In this document: piece after piece, positions 25,979 to 34,233 of the stretch
Numbering within the stretch: position 1 is the stretch's first letter
Layout of the letters: every line of letters begins with the position of its first letter
Source of the DNA: an uncultured Lachnospiraceae bacterium
GTDB taxonomy: Bacteria; Bacillota; Clostridia; Lachnospirales; Lachnospiraceae
Assembly (NCBI GenBank): GCA_902779445.1
Contig: CACZBM010000002.1
Location: 1 to 64,000, forward strand
Reading direction: 5' to 3'
Length of the DNA stretch: 64,000 bases
Position numbers and translations under genes: made by a program
The notes under the pieces: generated by a model
Database searches by the model: none
Seen by the model: only the letters and a program-made list of their open reading frames with translations
Told to the model about the DNA's origin: nothing

Positions 25979-27812
25979 TATCGAACACCTTACTGAATCT
26001 CTTGATGGGAACAGGTCTGGAGAAATAGAAGCCCTGGAGATAATTACATCCCAGCTCCACCATCTCCTTGCCCATGGCTCTGGACTCAATGCCTTCGGCA
26101 ACAACGTCCATACCTGAGCGCCTGATATCATCAATGAGATGCGGCAGAATACTGTTATTGGGGTTCTCGTGATATTGCCATACAAGCTCCCGGTCTATCT
26201 TGACCGCAGTGAAGGGGTAATTGCTAAGACGCATTACATTTGAGAATCCCACACCAAAATCATCGAGTTCAAAACAGAAGCCATGCCCTGATAGTTTGAG
26301 CATTTTATCACGAAGCTCATCCTCATCTACCATGGCTTCTTCTGTTATCTCAAGCTTAAGCTTATTTCCGGATACACCGTATTCCTCTGCAATCTTTATA
26401 AGCTCGGAAATAGGTTCATCTGCTACACACTGGATAGGTGAGAGATTGATATTAACCCACTGCAGTCTGTCATCTTTATTCTGTTGTATGAAGCTGCAGG
26501 TTTTCCTGAAGACAGCCTCTCCGATCTTTATAATGTAGCCGTTTTTCTCAGCTATAGGAATGAAATCATAGGGCTGGATCATACCAAGATCAGGATCATC
26601 GATACGTGCAAGAGCTTCAGCACCGGTGATACGCTTCTCTTCCACAGAATAGATAGGCTGCAGATAAACCTGTATACTATCGTTTTTAATAGCGTTATTA
26701 AGAGACTTCTGTACCTTAAGATTGTGGTTGATCTCCATAATGTGATCATGATCAACTACGATCTTTCTCTTGCCTACATCCCTGTCAAACCTGGAGAAAA
26801 CGTCACTTGTAACTTCAATAAGCTGCTGCCCGTTTTCCAGACTCAGATCCTGCGGAAATTCAATGGTACCAATAGATACCATGTGGTTTTTTATTTCTTT
26901 GATCTCAAAAGGCTTTGAATCAGCCACTATGAACCTTCCGTTACGAAGGTAGAATAAGATCTGAGTGGGATATGCTTTTTTAAGGGCATTACGGATATTC
27001 TTAAGCTCAATATCCATCTGGGGCCCGCCAAACATCCTTCTCAATTCATCATAGTTAACTATCCCGTATCCGAAAAGGAACAGCTTACTATCATTTAGAT
27101 GCTCGATAGCATACTGATGAAAAGCCTTATTATTGAATAACCCGACTCTCAGGTCTTCATACAGATGTACATCCTGGAACGAAAGAAAGATAATGATTAT
27201 TGCTCCGTTACAGAAAGTATTTAATACAAGAAGACTCGGGAAATGAAATCTTAATATAGTACCTATAAATATAATGGTGATCATCATACTTCCGGCAATG
27301 ATCTCACGTCTGGAGAAATATTTCCTGAATAAAAACATCAGAATATACATCTCGATAATATAAACGAACATGACGAAATAGATCAGATTATAGTATGACC
27401 CACTATGATAACCCGTGTTATCTACATAAAATATCCATCTGGTAAAAAAGCTGGACAGGAATATTCCCTGAAAGATAATGAAGAATACATGATTAAAAAG
27501 ACTGAGCAAACGTATGCGGTCATTACTATCAGGAACAGAAATAATGTATTTTGCGAAAAAGTATATCCTTGAGATGAAGCTGACAAAATACAGCATATTA
27601 ATGATATAAACATAAGCTATGGAATACAGCTGATAGTTATTGCACAGGATACATGCCCAGATATCTGTAAAAATGGTCAAACCCTGGAAAAACAGGAGCA
27701 GAATGAAATTCCTGTTACGCTTAACAGGAAGAATGGGATTAAAGAAAAAGTAAATAGTAAATATTACATAGATAAAAGCAGTAGGTAGGGAGAAATTATA
27801 GTTATATAACAT
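25959..27812 (-). CDS. Membrane GGDEF(degenerate)-EAL phosphodiesterase
   Basis: 617 residues. About six to seven N-terminal helices (residues 1-205) form a membrane sensor of unknown type. A GGDEF-like domain (about 210-365) has lost the GGDEF motif. The EAL domain (about 370-610) keeps EALARI, NINLS, EITEEA, DDFGVGFSN, VKID, AEGIE and LQGFYFSRP, so it should be an active enzyme cutting cyclic di-GMP to pGpG. It is transcribed alone. Its stop lies 20 bp inside the convergent ECF gene. It should counteract the cyclases at 1.9-4.3 kb. Confidence 0.93.
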   Translation of the reverse strand: MLYNYNFSLPTAFIYVIFTIYFFFNPILPVKRNRNFILLLFFQGLTIFTDIWACILCNNYQLYSIAYVYIINMLYFVSFISRIYFFAKYIISVPDSNDRIRLLSLFNHVFFIIFQGIFLSSFFTRWIFYVDNTGYHSGSYYNLIYFVMFVYIIEMYILMFLFRKYFSRREIIAGSMMITIIFIGTILRFHFPSLLVLNTFCNGAIIIIFLSFQDVHLYEDLRVGLFNNKAFHQYAIEHLNDSKLFLFGYGIVNYDELRRMFGGPQMDIELKNIRNALKKAYPTQILFYLRNGRFIVADSKPFEIKEIKNHMVSIGTIEFPQDLSLENGQQLIEVTSDVFSRFDRDVGKRKIVVDHDHIMEINHNLKVQKSLNNAIKNDSIQVYLQPIYSVEEKRITGAEALARIDDPDLGMIQPYDFIPIAEKNGYIIKIGEAVFRKTCSFIQQNKDDRLQWVNINLSPIQCVADEPISELIKIAEEYGVSGNKLKLEITEEAMVDEDELRDKMLKLSGHGFCFELDDFGVGFSNVMRLSNYPFTAVKIDRELVWQYHENPNNSILPHLIDDIRRSGMDVVAEGIESRAMGKEMVELGCNYLQGFYFSRPVPIKRFSKVFDIKWQDV

Positions 27813-27862
27813 AATCTGGCCGCCTTTTCCACTGAAAAGAATTACTTATACTATAGCATCAT

Positions 27863-28381
27863 TCATTGCTTTATGAAACCCTGAGATATCAATATATTTT
27901 TAATATCTGTTACGATCTCGCTCACGTTCCATCCCTTTTCATGGATCTTACAGTGGGCATATTTTTCATATAAAGGAGTCCTTTCCTCATAAAGATCCTT
28001 AAGGGTCTGTCCATCGCGCAGTACCACTCCTCTGTCCTTAAGATCCGAAAGTCTGCTCTCCAGTTCGGAAAGACTGCATTCCAGATAAACGATTATATCG
28101 TTCTTTCTGTAATTCTCCATGGCTTCATGACCGTAGCAGGCACTTCCGCCTGTAGCTATAACAGTATTCTCGGCATTTATACTCTTATTGATCCGGTTTT
28201 CAATATCAATGAAACCATCAATACCCTCTGTTTCAATAATATCTTTTAAGAGTCTTCCCTCTTCTTTCTGGATCACAAGATCCGCATCAATAAAGTCCAT
28301 TTTCAGGACTTTAGCAAGAATGATTCCCGCGGTACTTTTTCCGGACGCGGGCATTCCGATAAGAATTATATTTTTATTCAT
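27863..28381 (-). CDS. aroK: Shikimate kinase
   Basis: 172 residues from the ATG at 28381. A longer frame to 28513 would run into the histidinol phosphatase gene and lacks a start signal, while AGGA lies 8 bp before this ATG. It is a P-loop kinase of the shikimate pathway: ATP + shikimate gives shikimate 3-phosphate. Visible are GMPASGKST (Walker A), the DADLVI motif with the shikimate/Mg-binding Asp, a GGSACYG loop where most members have GGG, and RTPLYEKYA with the conserved Arg. Next to a histidinol phosphatase gene with a 13-bp gap, suggesting an amino-acid biosynthesis pair. Confidence is high on family, slightly lower on substrate. Confidence 0.88.
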   Translation of the reverse strand: MNKNIILIGMPASGKSTAGIILAKVLKMDFIDADLVIQKEEGRLLKDIIETEGIDGFIDIENRINKSINAENTVIATGGSACYGHEAMENYRKNDIIVYLECSLSELESRLSDLKDRGVVLRDGQTLKDLYEERTPLYEKYAHCKIHEKGWNVSEIVTDIKNILISQGFIKQ

Positions 28382-28394
28382 TGCGTTTTCCTTT

Positions 28395-29222
28395 TCATAG
28401 CTCGTGAAGAGCCAGTTCTTTCCATTCAACGCCGGAATTTCCGTTAGAAATAAGTATTCCGGTATATTTGAAACCACAGGCAATGGCATTTTCCACAGCT
28501 TTTTCGAATCCACCCGTTATTTTACCGGTTTCGTGAGCGTCGCTGTTTATTATTATACGTCCTCCGAATTCGAACAATGCTTTTAACAGCCTTTTATTAG
28601 GATACAGGTCTTTCTTTCTGCTACGGTTATAGGCTCCGCAGTTTATTTCAAAAGGAATATCTTTTTTGACCAGAAATTCCATGGTTTCAAAGGCGCTGTT
28701 TATATATGCAGGATTTGATTCATCAAGAAAATGCATGGAATCATTGAATCTTGTAATAAGATCAAAATGTCCGATAAAATCAGGGTTGATTTTATCAACT
28801 ATCTCTGCTTCTGTCCTGTAATACTCCTTAGCAAGCCTAAGATAATCTCCTCCAAAATATTCATTACATCCGTTATCTAATTTTTCTTCAGTATCATCTA
28901 CCGGTATCACATTTCCTTTGTAATATATGCTATGTGTTGATCCTATCACATATTCCAGTTCCTTTTCTATCTCAGGGTTGGGATACAGGCAGTCGATCTC
29001 CCCGCCAAGGAGAATGTCAATTCTGTCTTTATATTTTTCTTTTATCCTCTTAATCTCTTTAAGATATTCTTCTGTTTCCATATGGACACCGTTTTCCGGG
29101 TCAAAGTGTCCGGAAAATCCCATATGTTTTAATCCTAAATCTATAGCAGCTTCAGCCATCTCTTCCGGTGTATTCTTCCCGTCACAGAGAGATGTATGCA
29201 TATGATAATCAGCTTTTAACAT
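28395..29222 (-). CDS. hisK: Histidinol-phosphatase, PHP family
   Basis: 275 residues, full length for the HisK/HisJ type. PHP metal-site motifs are all present: DYHMHTSLCDG, FSGHFD, LGGEID, GSTHSIY, GHFDLITRF, NCGAYNRS and NSDAHE. The enzyme removes phosphate from L-histidinol phosphate, the penultimate step in histidine synthesis. It starts with GAGGAG 8 bp before the ATG and a TATAAT-like -10 about 25 bp further upstream. Other PHP phosphatases look similar, so the substrate is inferred from overall pattern. No other his genes are in the window. Confidence 0.85.
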   Translation of the reverse strand: MLKADYHMHTSLCDGKNTPEEMAEAAIDLGLKHMGFSGHFDPENGVHMETEEYLKEIKRIKEKYKDRIDILLGGEIDCLYPNPEIEKELEYVIGSTHSIYYKGNVIPVDDTEEKLDNGCNEYFGGDYLRLAKEYYRTEAEIVDKINPDFIGHFDLITRFNDSMHFLDESNPAYINSAFETMEFLVKKDIPFEINCGAYNRSRKKDLYPNKRLLKALFEFGGRIIINSDAHETGKITGGFEKAVENAIACGFKYTGILISNGNSGVEWKELALHEL

Positions 29223-29307
29223 AATAATGCTCCTCGATTTTTTTATATATTATTATACAATATTTTGGGAGTATTGTCTTAGTGAAAAGTGAATATACGT
29301 AAAGTAT

Positions 29308-29478
29308 GATCTTCAGCCAGTATGTGCAGTAAGATTACGCTCACTGCCTTTGTTTTACGCTGAAACATCTGGACGGTGCTACCGCGAAAAAAAGGCGTTT
29401 TCGCTTCGCACCGCCAGTTTCAGCGTAAATCTGCAGTCGTTCGCTATCAATCTTCACTGCACATTCTGTCTGAAGATC
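29308..29478. repeat. Family A palindromic repeat, copy 4
   Basis: Same orientation as copy 1. Arms GATCTTCAG and CTGAAGATC; core GATTACGCTCACTGCCTTTG, GGACGGTGCTACCGCGA, TTCGCTTCGCACCGCC, CTGCAGTCGTTCGCTA. The gene-free stretch 29223-29938 holds this copy, the palindrome at 29520-29742 and the candidate small RNA. Confidence 0.88.
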
Positions 29479-29519
29479 ATTCTCTAAGTTTCAAATAACT
29501 CCAAATATATGTGTGGAAT

Positions 29520-29742
29520 TGAAAATCTGGCACATACAGGATTTTCTGACGCAGCACGAAACGAATCTTCTTGGTGAGCATGATTCACCAGCGCAAAACC
29601 CGCATGGATGCGGGTTTTAGCCGAAATTGAACACGGACGTGAATAGAGGCGGGCGCGTCATTCTGTGTCAACCCTTCAATGCGAACCTTAGAAGAATTCG
29701 TTGAGTTGCGAGCACGAAAAGACTGTATGTGCCAGATTTTCA
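29520..29742. repeat. Long palindromic element with 20-bp perfect arms (family C)
   Basis: TGAAAATCTGGCACATACAG at 29520-29539 and its exact complement at 29723-29742. The 183-bp interior contains an AAAACCCGCAT-GG-ATGCGGGTTTT hairpin and shorter pairs (TTGGTGA/TCACCA). Its core differs from family A. Confidence 0.82.
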
Positions 29743-29779
29743 TTTTATAAAAAATATAATTAGATATATTAAATTAATG

Positions 29780-29808
29780 TTGACACTATCTAATTATTGT
29801 GATATAAA
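29780..29808 (+). promoter_or_regulatory. Near-consensus promoter of a candidate small RNA
   Basis: TTGACA (29780-29785), exactly 17 bp, TATAAA (29803-29808). Predicted start near 29815. Confidence 0.78.
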
Positions 29809-29814
29809 ATAATC

Positions 29815-29893
29815 AGTTAGTTAAATCTAACTTCTGTGATTCTCCTACCATACTTTTGTGCCTGCAGCCTTACCAACTGCAGGCACTTTTATA
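29815..29893 (+). ncRNA. Candidate small RNA of about 79 nt, or terminated leader
   Basis: Begins at the predicted start with an AGTTAG-TTAAAT-CTAACT hairpin (29815-29832). It ends in a textbook intrinsic terminator: GTGCCTGCAG (29858-29867), loop CCTTACCAA, CTGCAGGCAC (29877-29886), then TTTTATATT. No start codon with a ribosome binding site lies between. It could be an independent small RNA or an attenuated leader of the polymerase gene starting at 29939. Confidence 0.6.
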
Positions 29894-29895
29894 TT

Positions 29896-29909
29896 CGAAC
29901 TTCTGTTCT
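29896..29909 (+). promoter_or_regulatory. LexA-type SOS box before the Y-family polymerase
   Basis: CGAACTTCTGTTCT contains the Gram-positive LexA half-sites GAAC-N4-GTTC. It overlaps the expected -35 region of a weak -10 (TATCAT, 29927-29932) just before the start codon at 29939. Confidence 0.65.
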
Positions 29910-29938
29910 TTTTCGAATGTATATGCTATCATATCTTT

Positions 29939-31492
29939 ATGAGAAATCCATCGGAAAATAAAACCTATATCGCCATAGATCTTAAATCATTCTACGCCTC
30001 TGTGGAAAGCAGTGAAATGAATGAAGATCCGTTAGATGTGTGTCTCACTGTGGCAGACAGGAGCCGGACAGAAAAGACGATCTGTCTGGCGGTATCTCCT
30101 GCCCTGAAATCTTTCGGAATTCCCGGTCGCCCCAGACTCTTTGAAGTTGAATCAAAAGTTAAACAGGTTAATAAAGAAAGGCTGAAAAAAGCTCCGGGAG
30201 GAAAATTCACCGGGAGCTCTACCAGTTTAAAAGAATTGAATGAGCATCCTGAATACTCACTTGATTACATAACAGCTGTTCCAAGAATGTCCCTTTATAT
30301 GGATTACAGTTCCAGAATATACGGTATATATTTAAAATACATAGCACCTGAAGATATTCACGTTTATTCCGTAGATGAGGTATTTATAGATGCAACGGAA
30401 TACTTAAGGATCTACGAAAAGGACCCCCACTCTCTTGCCATGCTCCTTATTAAAGACGTATTAAAAACTACAGGTATCACGGCCACAGCCGGTATCGGCA
30501 CAAATCTTTATCTATGTAAGATCGCTATGGATATAGTCGCAAAGCACATGGCTCCGGATAAGGACGGGGTAAGGATCGCAGAGCTTGATGAAATGAGTTA
30601 CCGTGAGAAACTCTGGGCTCATACTCCCATTACCGATTTCTGGAGAGTTGGCAGAGGTATCGCAACAAGACTTGAGAAAAACGGGATCTATACTATGGGT
30701 GATATAGCACGCTGTTCTATAGGTGACGAAAAAAGTTTCTATAACGAAGAATTACTCTACAGTCTTTTCGGTATAAATGCAGAGCTTCTGATCGATCATG
30801 CTTGGGGTTATGAAAGCTGTGAAATAAAGGATATAAAGGCTTATAAACCGGAAAGCTCCAGTATGAGCGAAGGGCAGGTCCTTCATGAGCCTTATACTTT
30901 TGAAAAAGCGAGGATAATTGTAAAAGAAATGACTGATTCCCTTTGCTATGCTCTTGTAGATAAGGGTCTTGTGGCTGACCAGATCGTACTGACAGTTGGT
31001 TATGATAAAGAGAGCCTTGAAGACCCTGTTATCAGCAGTAAGTATTCAGGTCCTGTTGAATACGATCATTATGGAAGACTGATACCTAAGTCTGCCCACG
31101 GTACCATTAATTTAAGTGAATTTACATCTTCCACCAGGGAATTTATGGAAAAGTGTGTGGAATTATTTGACAGTATAGTAAATCCCTGTCTTTTAGTTAG
31201 AAGGATGTACGTTGTTGCAAATCATGTGATCTACGAAAAGGATTACCTTCAGAAGAAAGAAACGGAAAGAAAAGAAACCTATGTACAGATGGATCTTTTC
31301 ACTGATTATGAAGCAATAGAGAAAGAGAAAAAAGACAAGGAAATAAAGAAACAAAAAGAAAAGGATCTTCAGGAAGCTGTCCTTTCATTAAAAAAGAAAT
31401 ACGGCAAAAATGCGGTATTAAAGGGTATCAATCTAATGGAAGGGGCCACGATGATGGACAGGAATAATCAGGTCGGAGGCCATAAGGCATGA
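29939..31492 (+). CDS. Y-family DNA polymerase (DinB/UmuC type)
   Basis: 517 residues from the ATG at 29939. The upstream GTG frame start at 29858 lies in the terminator stem and is rejected. A translesion polymerase: the palm motifs IAIDLKSFYASVES and YSVDEVFIDATEY carry the catalytic acidic residues, TAGIGTNLYLCKIAMDIVAKH follows, then a helix-hairpin-helix (GRGIATRLEKNGIYTMGD), the little finger and a lysine-rich tail. Length and style match the UmuC/YqjW-like group of Firmicutes. The start codon has no clear ribosome binding site and lies about where transcription should begin, so a leaderless mRNA is possible. It overlaps the next gene by 4 bp. Confidence 0.93.
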   Translation: MRNPSENKTYIAIDLKSFYASVESSEMNEDPLDVCLTVADRSRTEKTICLAVSPALKSFGIPGRPRLFEVESKVKQVNKERLKKAPGGKFTGSSTSLKELNEHPEYSLDYITAVPRMSLYMDYSSRIYGIYLKYIAPEDIHVYSVDEVFIDATEYLRIYEKDPHSLAMLLIKDVLKTTGITATAGIGTNLYLCKIAMDIVAKHMAPDKDGVRIAELDEMSYREKLWAHTPITDFWRVGRGIATRLEKNGIYTMGDIARCSIGDEKSFYNEELLYSLFGINAELLIDHAWGYESCEIKDIKAYKPESSSMSEGQVLHEPYTFEKARIIVKEMTDSLCYALVDKGLVADQIVLTVGYDKESLEDPVISSKYSGPVEYDHYGRLIPKSAHGTINLSEFTSSTREFMEKCVELFDSIVNPCLLVRRMYVVANHVIYEKDYLQKKETERKETYVQMDLFTDYEAIEKEKKDKEIKKQKEKDLQEAVLSLKKKYGKNAVLKGINLMEGATMMDRNNQVGGHKA

Positions 31493-31674
31493 AAAAAAGA
31501 AATATTGAAGATTACAGGGATATTATTGATCTTCCCCGTCCTGTATCAAAAAAACATCCTAAGATGTCGGACCTTAACCGTGCGGCTCAATTTGCTCCAT
31601 TTGCAGCACTGACCGGTTATGGAGATAAAATAGAGGAAACTGAGAAGGATACGGAGGAGGGACGGAGCAGGTAA
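31489..31674 (+). CDS. YolD-like protein, short
   Basis: 61 residues starting in an ATGA overlap with the polymerase stop. It carries the typical YolD-family opening (DYRDIIDLPRPVSKKHPKMS, then AAQFAPFAALTGYGDKIEET). YolD-like proteins are regularly encoded beside UmuC-type polymerases and are presumed partners in DNA damage tolerance. Family members usually run another 20-50 residues; this one stops soon after the conserved block (EEGRSR), just before a long hairpin, so the C-terminus may have been lost when the palindrome arrived. Confidence 0.8.
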   Translation: MKKRNIEDYRDIIDLPRPVSKKHPKMSDLNRAAQFAPFAALTGYGDKIEETEKDTEEGRSR

Positions 31675-31682
31675 ACAGATGA

Positions 31683-31743
31683 TGTAATCCTAAGCGTTAG
31701 CGAAGAATCTCAAAGAGATCCTTCGCTAACGCTTAGGATTACA
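31683..31743. repeat. Near-perfect 29-bp-arm hairpin
   Basis: TGTAATCCTAAGCGTTAGCG and following bases to 31711, a 3-nt AAA loop, and the complementary arm 31715-31743 with a single mismatch (a G-U pair in one strand's RNA). It lies between convergent genes and could end transcription from both sides, although no T-run follows. The inner GAATCTC/GAGATCCTTCG motif recurs at 51046-51186. Confidence 0.85.
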
Positions 31744-31748
31744 TAGGT

Positions 31749-32345
31749 CTAGTTCAATTCATCCAGCGTCTTCCCGTAGGCCGGAAGGAATTCTTCTACA
31801 AAATCCCTGACTTCCGGGCATTCCTGAGACAGCTCGTCGATCTTCTTCCTGGTGGAACTTTCAGCAGTTCTAAACTCCGAGTTGCCGGACTGCCTTTCTT
31901 CCATGCATTTTATAAGAGCTGAAAGCTTATCGGCAGCTTTAACAAGCTTTCTCATATAGATTTCTTCAGGATCGTCTTCATTCTTCTTAAAGATCCCGGT
32001 GAATTCCGTTTTGAGGTCATCCGGAAGCTTATTTAAAAGCCTGTCGGAAGCAATGTGTTCCACAGACTTATAAGCTTCTCTGATATCGCTGTTATAGTAT
32101 TTAACAGGGGTAGGCATGTCACCTGTGATGATCTCAGAAGCGTCGTGATAAATGCCAATTAGCGCAGCCTTTTCAGCATCCATCTTATGTCCGTAGCGGA
32201 CATTCCCGATCACTGAAAGAGCATGCGCTACCATGGCTACTTCCAGAGAGTGCTCTGATAAGGTTTCCGCTCTGGAATTCCTCATCAGAGCCCATCTCTC
32301 AATATATTTCATTCTTGAAATGGCTGCAAAGAAATTATAGACCAT
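31749..32345 (-). CDS. yfbR: HD-domain 5'-deoxynucleotidase, YfbR type
   Basis: 198 residues from the ATG at 32345; an upstream TTG at 32357 overlaps the chemoreceptor stop and AAGGA, and is less likely. It is an HD phosphohydrolase: the metal ligands appear in SEHSLEVAMVAH (His), GIYHDASEIITGD (His-Asp) and KAADKLSALIKC (Asp). YfbR-type enzymes release phosphate from deoxynucleoside 5'-monophosphates. The N-terminal NFFAAISRMKYIERWALMRN matches the family closely. It lies 8 bp after the chemoreceptor stop, so probably co-transcribed, and ends at a hairpin. Confidence 0.9.
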   Translation of the reverse strand: MVYNFFAAISRMKYIERWALMRNSRAETLSEHSLEVAMVAHALSVIGNVRYGHKMDAEKAALIGIYHDASEIITGDMPTPVKYYNSDIREAYKSVEHIASDRLLNKLPDDLKTEFTGIFKKNEDDPEEIYMRKLVKAADKLSALIKCMEERQSGNSEFRTAESSTRKKIDELSQECPEVRDFVEEFLPAYGKTLDELN

Positions 32346-32353
32346 TAAACCAG

Positions 32354-34015
32354 TCAATCCTTAAAGAAGCTTACATTATCATTGAGCTTGTCAGCAATGC
32401 TCTTCAGATTCTCTGCAGATTCGGCAAGAGTCTGAACGGTTGCATTAAGCTCTTCGACAGAAGCGGAAGTCTCCTGAGAGCTTGCAGCATTCTCCTCTGA
32501 TACTGCGGAAAGTCCGCTCATGGCATCGATGACACCGGCCTTGGAGCTGTCGCAGGCAGCCGCATAGGATGTAATGCCTTCAACTTCGCTTACTGTTGTA
32601 TTGATGCCGCTTAAGAGGTCATCAATAGCAGCAGTTGTGCTTTCCATGATCTCTTTCTGGTTCTTAACAGATTCCTGAACCTTTGCAGCTTCTTCAACTG
32701 CAGCGCCGGAGTCTGTGATAAGTCTTTCCATTGTTTCTCTGATCTCTTTTGCAGAGTTTGCGGAGTCATCTGCAAGCTGTCTGATCTCGTCAGCAACAAC
32801 CGCAAATCCGCGTCCGGCTTCTCCTGCTCTTGCAGCCTCGATGGAAGCGTTGAGTGAAAGGAGGTTCGTCTGCGCTGCGATATTATTGATCGCATCAACC
32901 TTGCCGTTGATCTCGTCAACGGCTTTCCTGGTAGCTTCGATCTTCTCGGAAATGGAAGTAACGGATTCCGCCATCTCATCGGAGGCAGCAACCAGGGTCT
33001 CAAGTGACTCAGCGGATTTCTTGGATGTCTCGTTCATGGATTCAACAGTACTGCTGAGAGTGTTCGCACTGGATGAAACGGAAGCAATGGACTCGCCCAT
33101 GTTTCCGACATTCTCTGTAGCGGACTGGATATCCTGAGCCTGCTGTGTAGCACCGTTCGCCATTTCACCGACTGCAGTTGATACACCTTCTGTAGTGGTA
33201 GATATCTGTAAAGCTGCATCGGAAAGGCTGGAGCTGTCTTCTCCGACAGCCTTTGCCTCTCTCTTGATATCGGAAACTATTTTATGAAGCGTATCGATAA
33301 GGCTGTTGGTATCCCTTATCATATCGCCAAGCTCATCGTTTCTGTCCTGATATTTATCTATCCTTACAAATTCTCCGTTTGAAAGATGTTCTACGGAATT
33401 CAGGGTTACACTTACCACATCCGCGAGCTTATTTGCAATGAAGTAAACAATAACCATAGCAATAACGGTGAGAACCAATGCTATCACAACAACCATTATG
33501 ATCGCGGAATTTATCTCGCCTTCAACCTTGGATTTGGGTTCTCCGCAGAAAGCCATGTCCACGGAGCCGTCTTCATTAATGATCGGGACATATGCCACAT
33601 AATACTTCTCTCCTGCCACATCCGTGTTTCTGGAAGTAAATATCTGCTTTTTATTCATAACGGCTTCGATAACTTCGTCGGCTGCGGGAGTTCCAAGTGG
33701 TCTGGTGCCGTCCTTCTTTATAACTGATGTAGCATATCTCTTGCCGTCTGAGAACCAGGTATAATCATAACCCGTCTCCTGCTTCATACGGTCCTCGATA
33801 GTGCAGTCACCTTCGGGGGCATCCTGCAGAACTCCGTAATCTCCGTAAAGGGTTGCTGCGGCCAAAAGACCTTCTTCCACCTTCTTCTCAAGGGCATTCT
33901 TCATGTTAACGCACATGATTATAAGAATTGAGAGTCCGACTATCAGAAGAGGCAGAATTGCCTGCATCAATAGCTGAAACTTAATACCCAACCTTGCTTT
34001 ACTGTTCTTTTTCAT
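32354..34015 (-). CDS. Methyl-accepting chemotaxis protein with single Cache domain
   Basis: 553 residues from the ATG at 34015 (frame extends to 34189, but GAGGTAAGG lies just before this ATG and a basic stretch plus membrane helix follow it, as expected). Helix at about 14-36, a single Cache-like sensor (about 40-165: [43 protein letters not shown]), helix at about 170-195, HAMP and the signalling tip [21 protein letters not shown]. The sensor is shorter than in the receptor at 21213. It has a 218-bp leader region with paired segments and is followed by yfbR. Confidence 0.94.
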   Translation of the reverse strand: MKKNSKARLGIKFQLLMQAILPLLIVGLSILIIMCVNMKNALEKKVEEGLLAAATLYGDYGVLQDAPEGDCTIEDRMKQETGYDYTWFSDGKRYATSVIKKDGTRPLGTPAADEVIEAVMNKKQIFTSRNTDVAGEKYYVAYVPIINEDGSVDMAFCGEPKSKVEGEINSAIIMVVVIALVLTVIAMVIVYFIANKLADVVSVTLNSVEHLSNGEFVRIDKYQDRNDELGDMIRDTNSLIDTLHKIVSDIKREAKAVGEDSSSLSDAALQISTTTEGVSTAVGEMANGATQQAQDIQSATENVGNMGESIASVSSSANTLSSTVESMNETSKKSAESLETLVAASDEMAESVTSISEKIEATRKAVDEINGKVDAINNIAAQTNLLSLNASIEAARAGEAGRGFAVVADEIRQLADDSANSAKEIRETMERLITDSGAAVEEAAKVQESVKNQKEIMESTTAAIDDLLSGINTTVSEVEGITSYAAACDSSKAGVIDAMSGLSAVSEENAASSQETSASVEELNATVQTLAESAENLKSIADKLNDNVSFFKD

Positions 34016-34233
34016 TTTCCTTACCTCACTTTTCTTAAAAAATCGGGTTCCGTCCCTGTTTTCTGATTTAAGAAAACAATCTCCCGTTGAACTGACGTTG
34101 TTTAACGCCGTGAACAACCTATTAGAATTGTACCACAGTTTATGTAAATTGGAAGTATAAATCTGTATACAATCCATAAAAATCGACAAAAATATAAAAA
34201 ATAATTGAATATTTTAAATAAGACAACATATAT
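34016..34233 (-). promoter_or_regulatory. Structured leader of the chemoreceptor gene
   Basis: On the minus strand: a GTTGTT/AACAAC pair (34118-34097), then CGGG (34086-34083) pairing with CCCG (34047-34044) around a GTTTTCT-TAAATC-AGAAAAC hairpin and GGGACGG. No clear -35 was found; TACAAT near 34130 could be a -10. It may be only a folded 5' region. Confidence 0.35.

Noticed and set aside
28382-28513. 44-residue N-terminal extension of shikimate kinase
   Set aside because: It overlaps the histidinol phosphatase gene, matches no family sequence, and the ATG at 28381 has a ribosome binding site directly before the P-loop strand.
5307-29742. Family A and similar palindromes considered as insertion sequences
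   Set aside because: They carry no transposase frame and no target-site duplication I can see; at most they could be MITE-like or moved in trans.
34044-34118. Possible cyclic di-GMP-I riboswitch before the chemoreceptor
   Set aside because: GGGACGG and a hairpin between CGGG/CCCG recall half of the GEMM motif, but the second helix with the tetraloop receptor and several conserved bases are missing.
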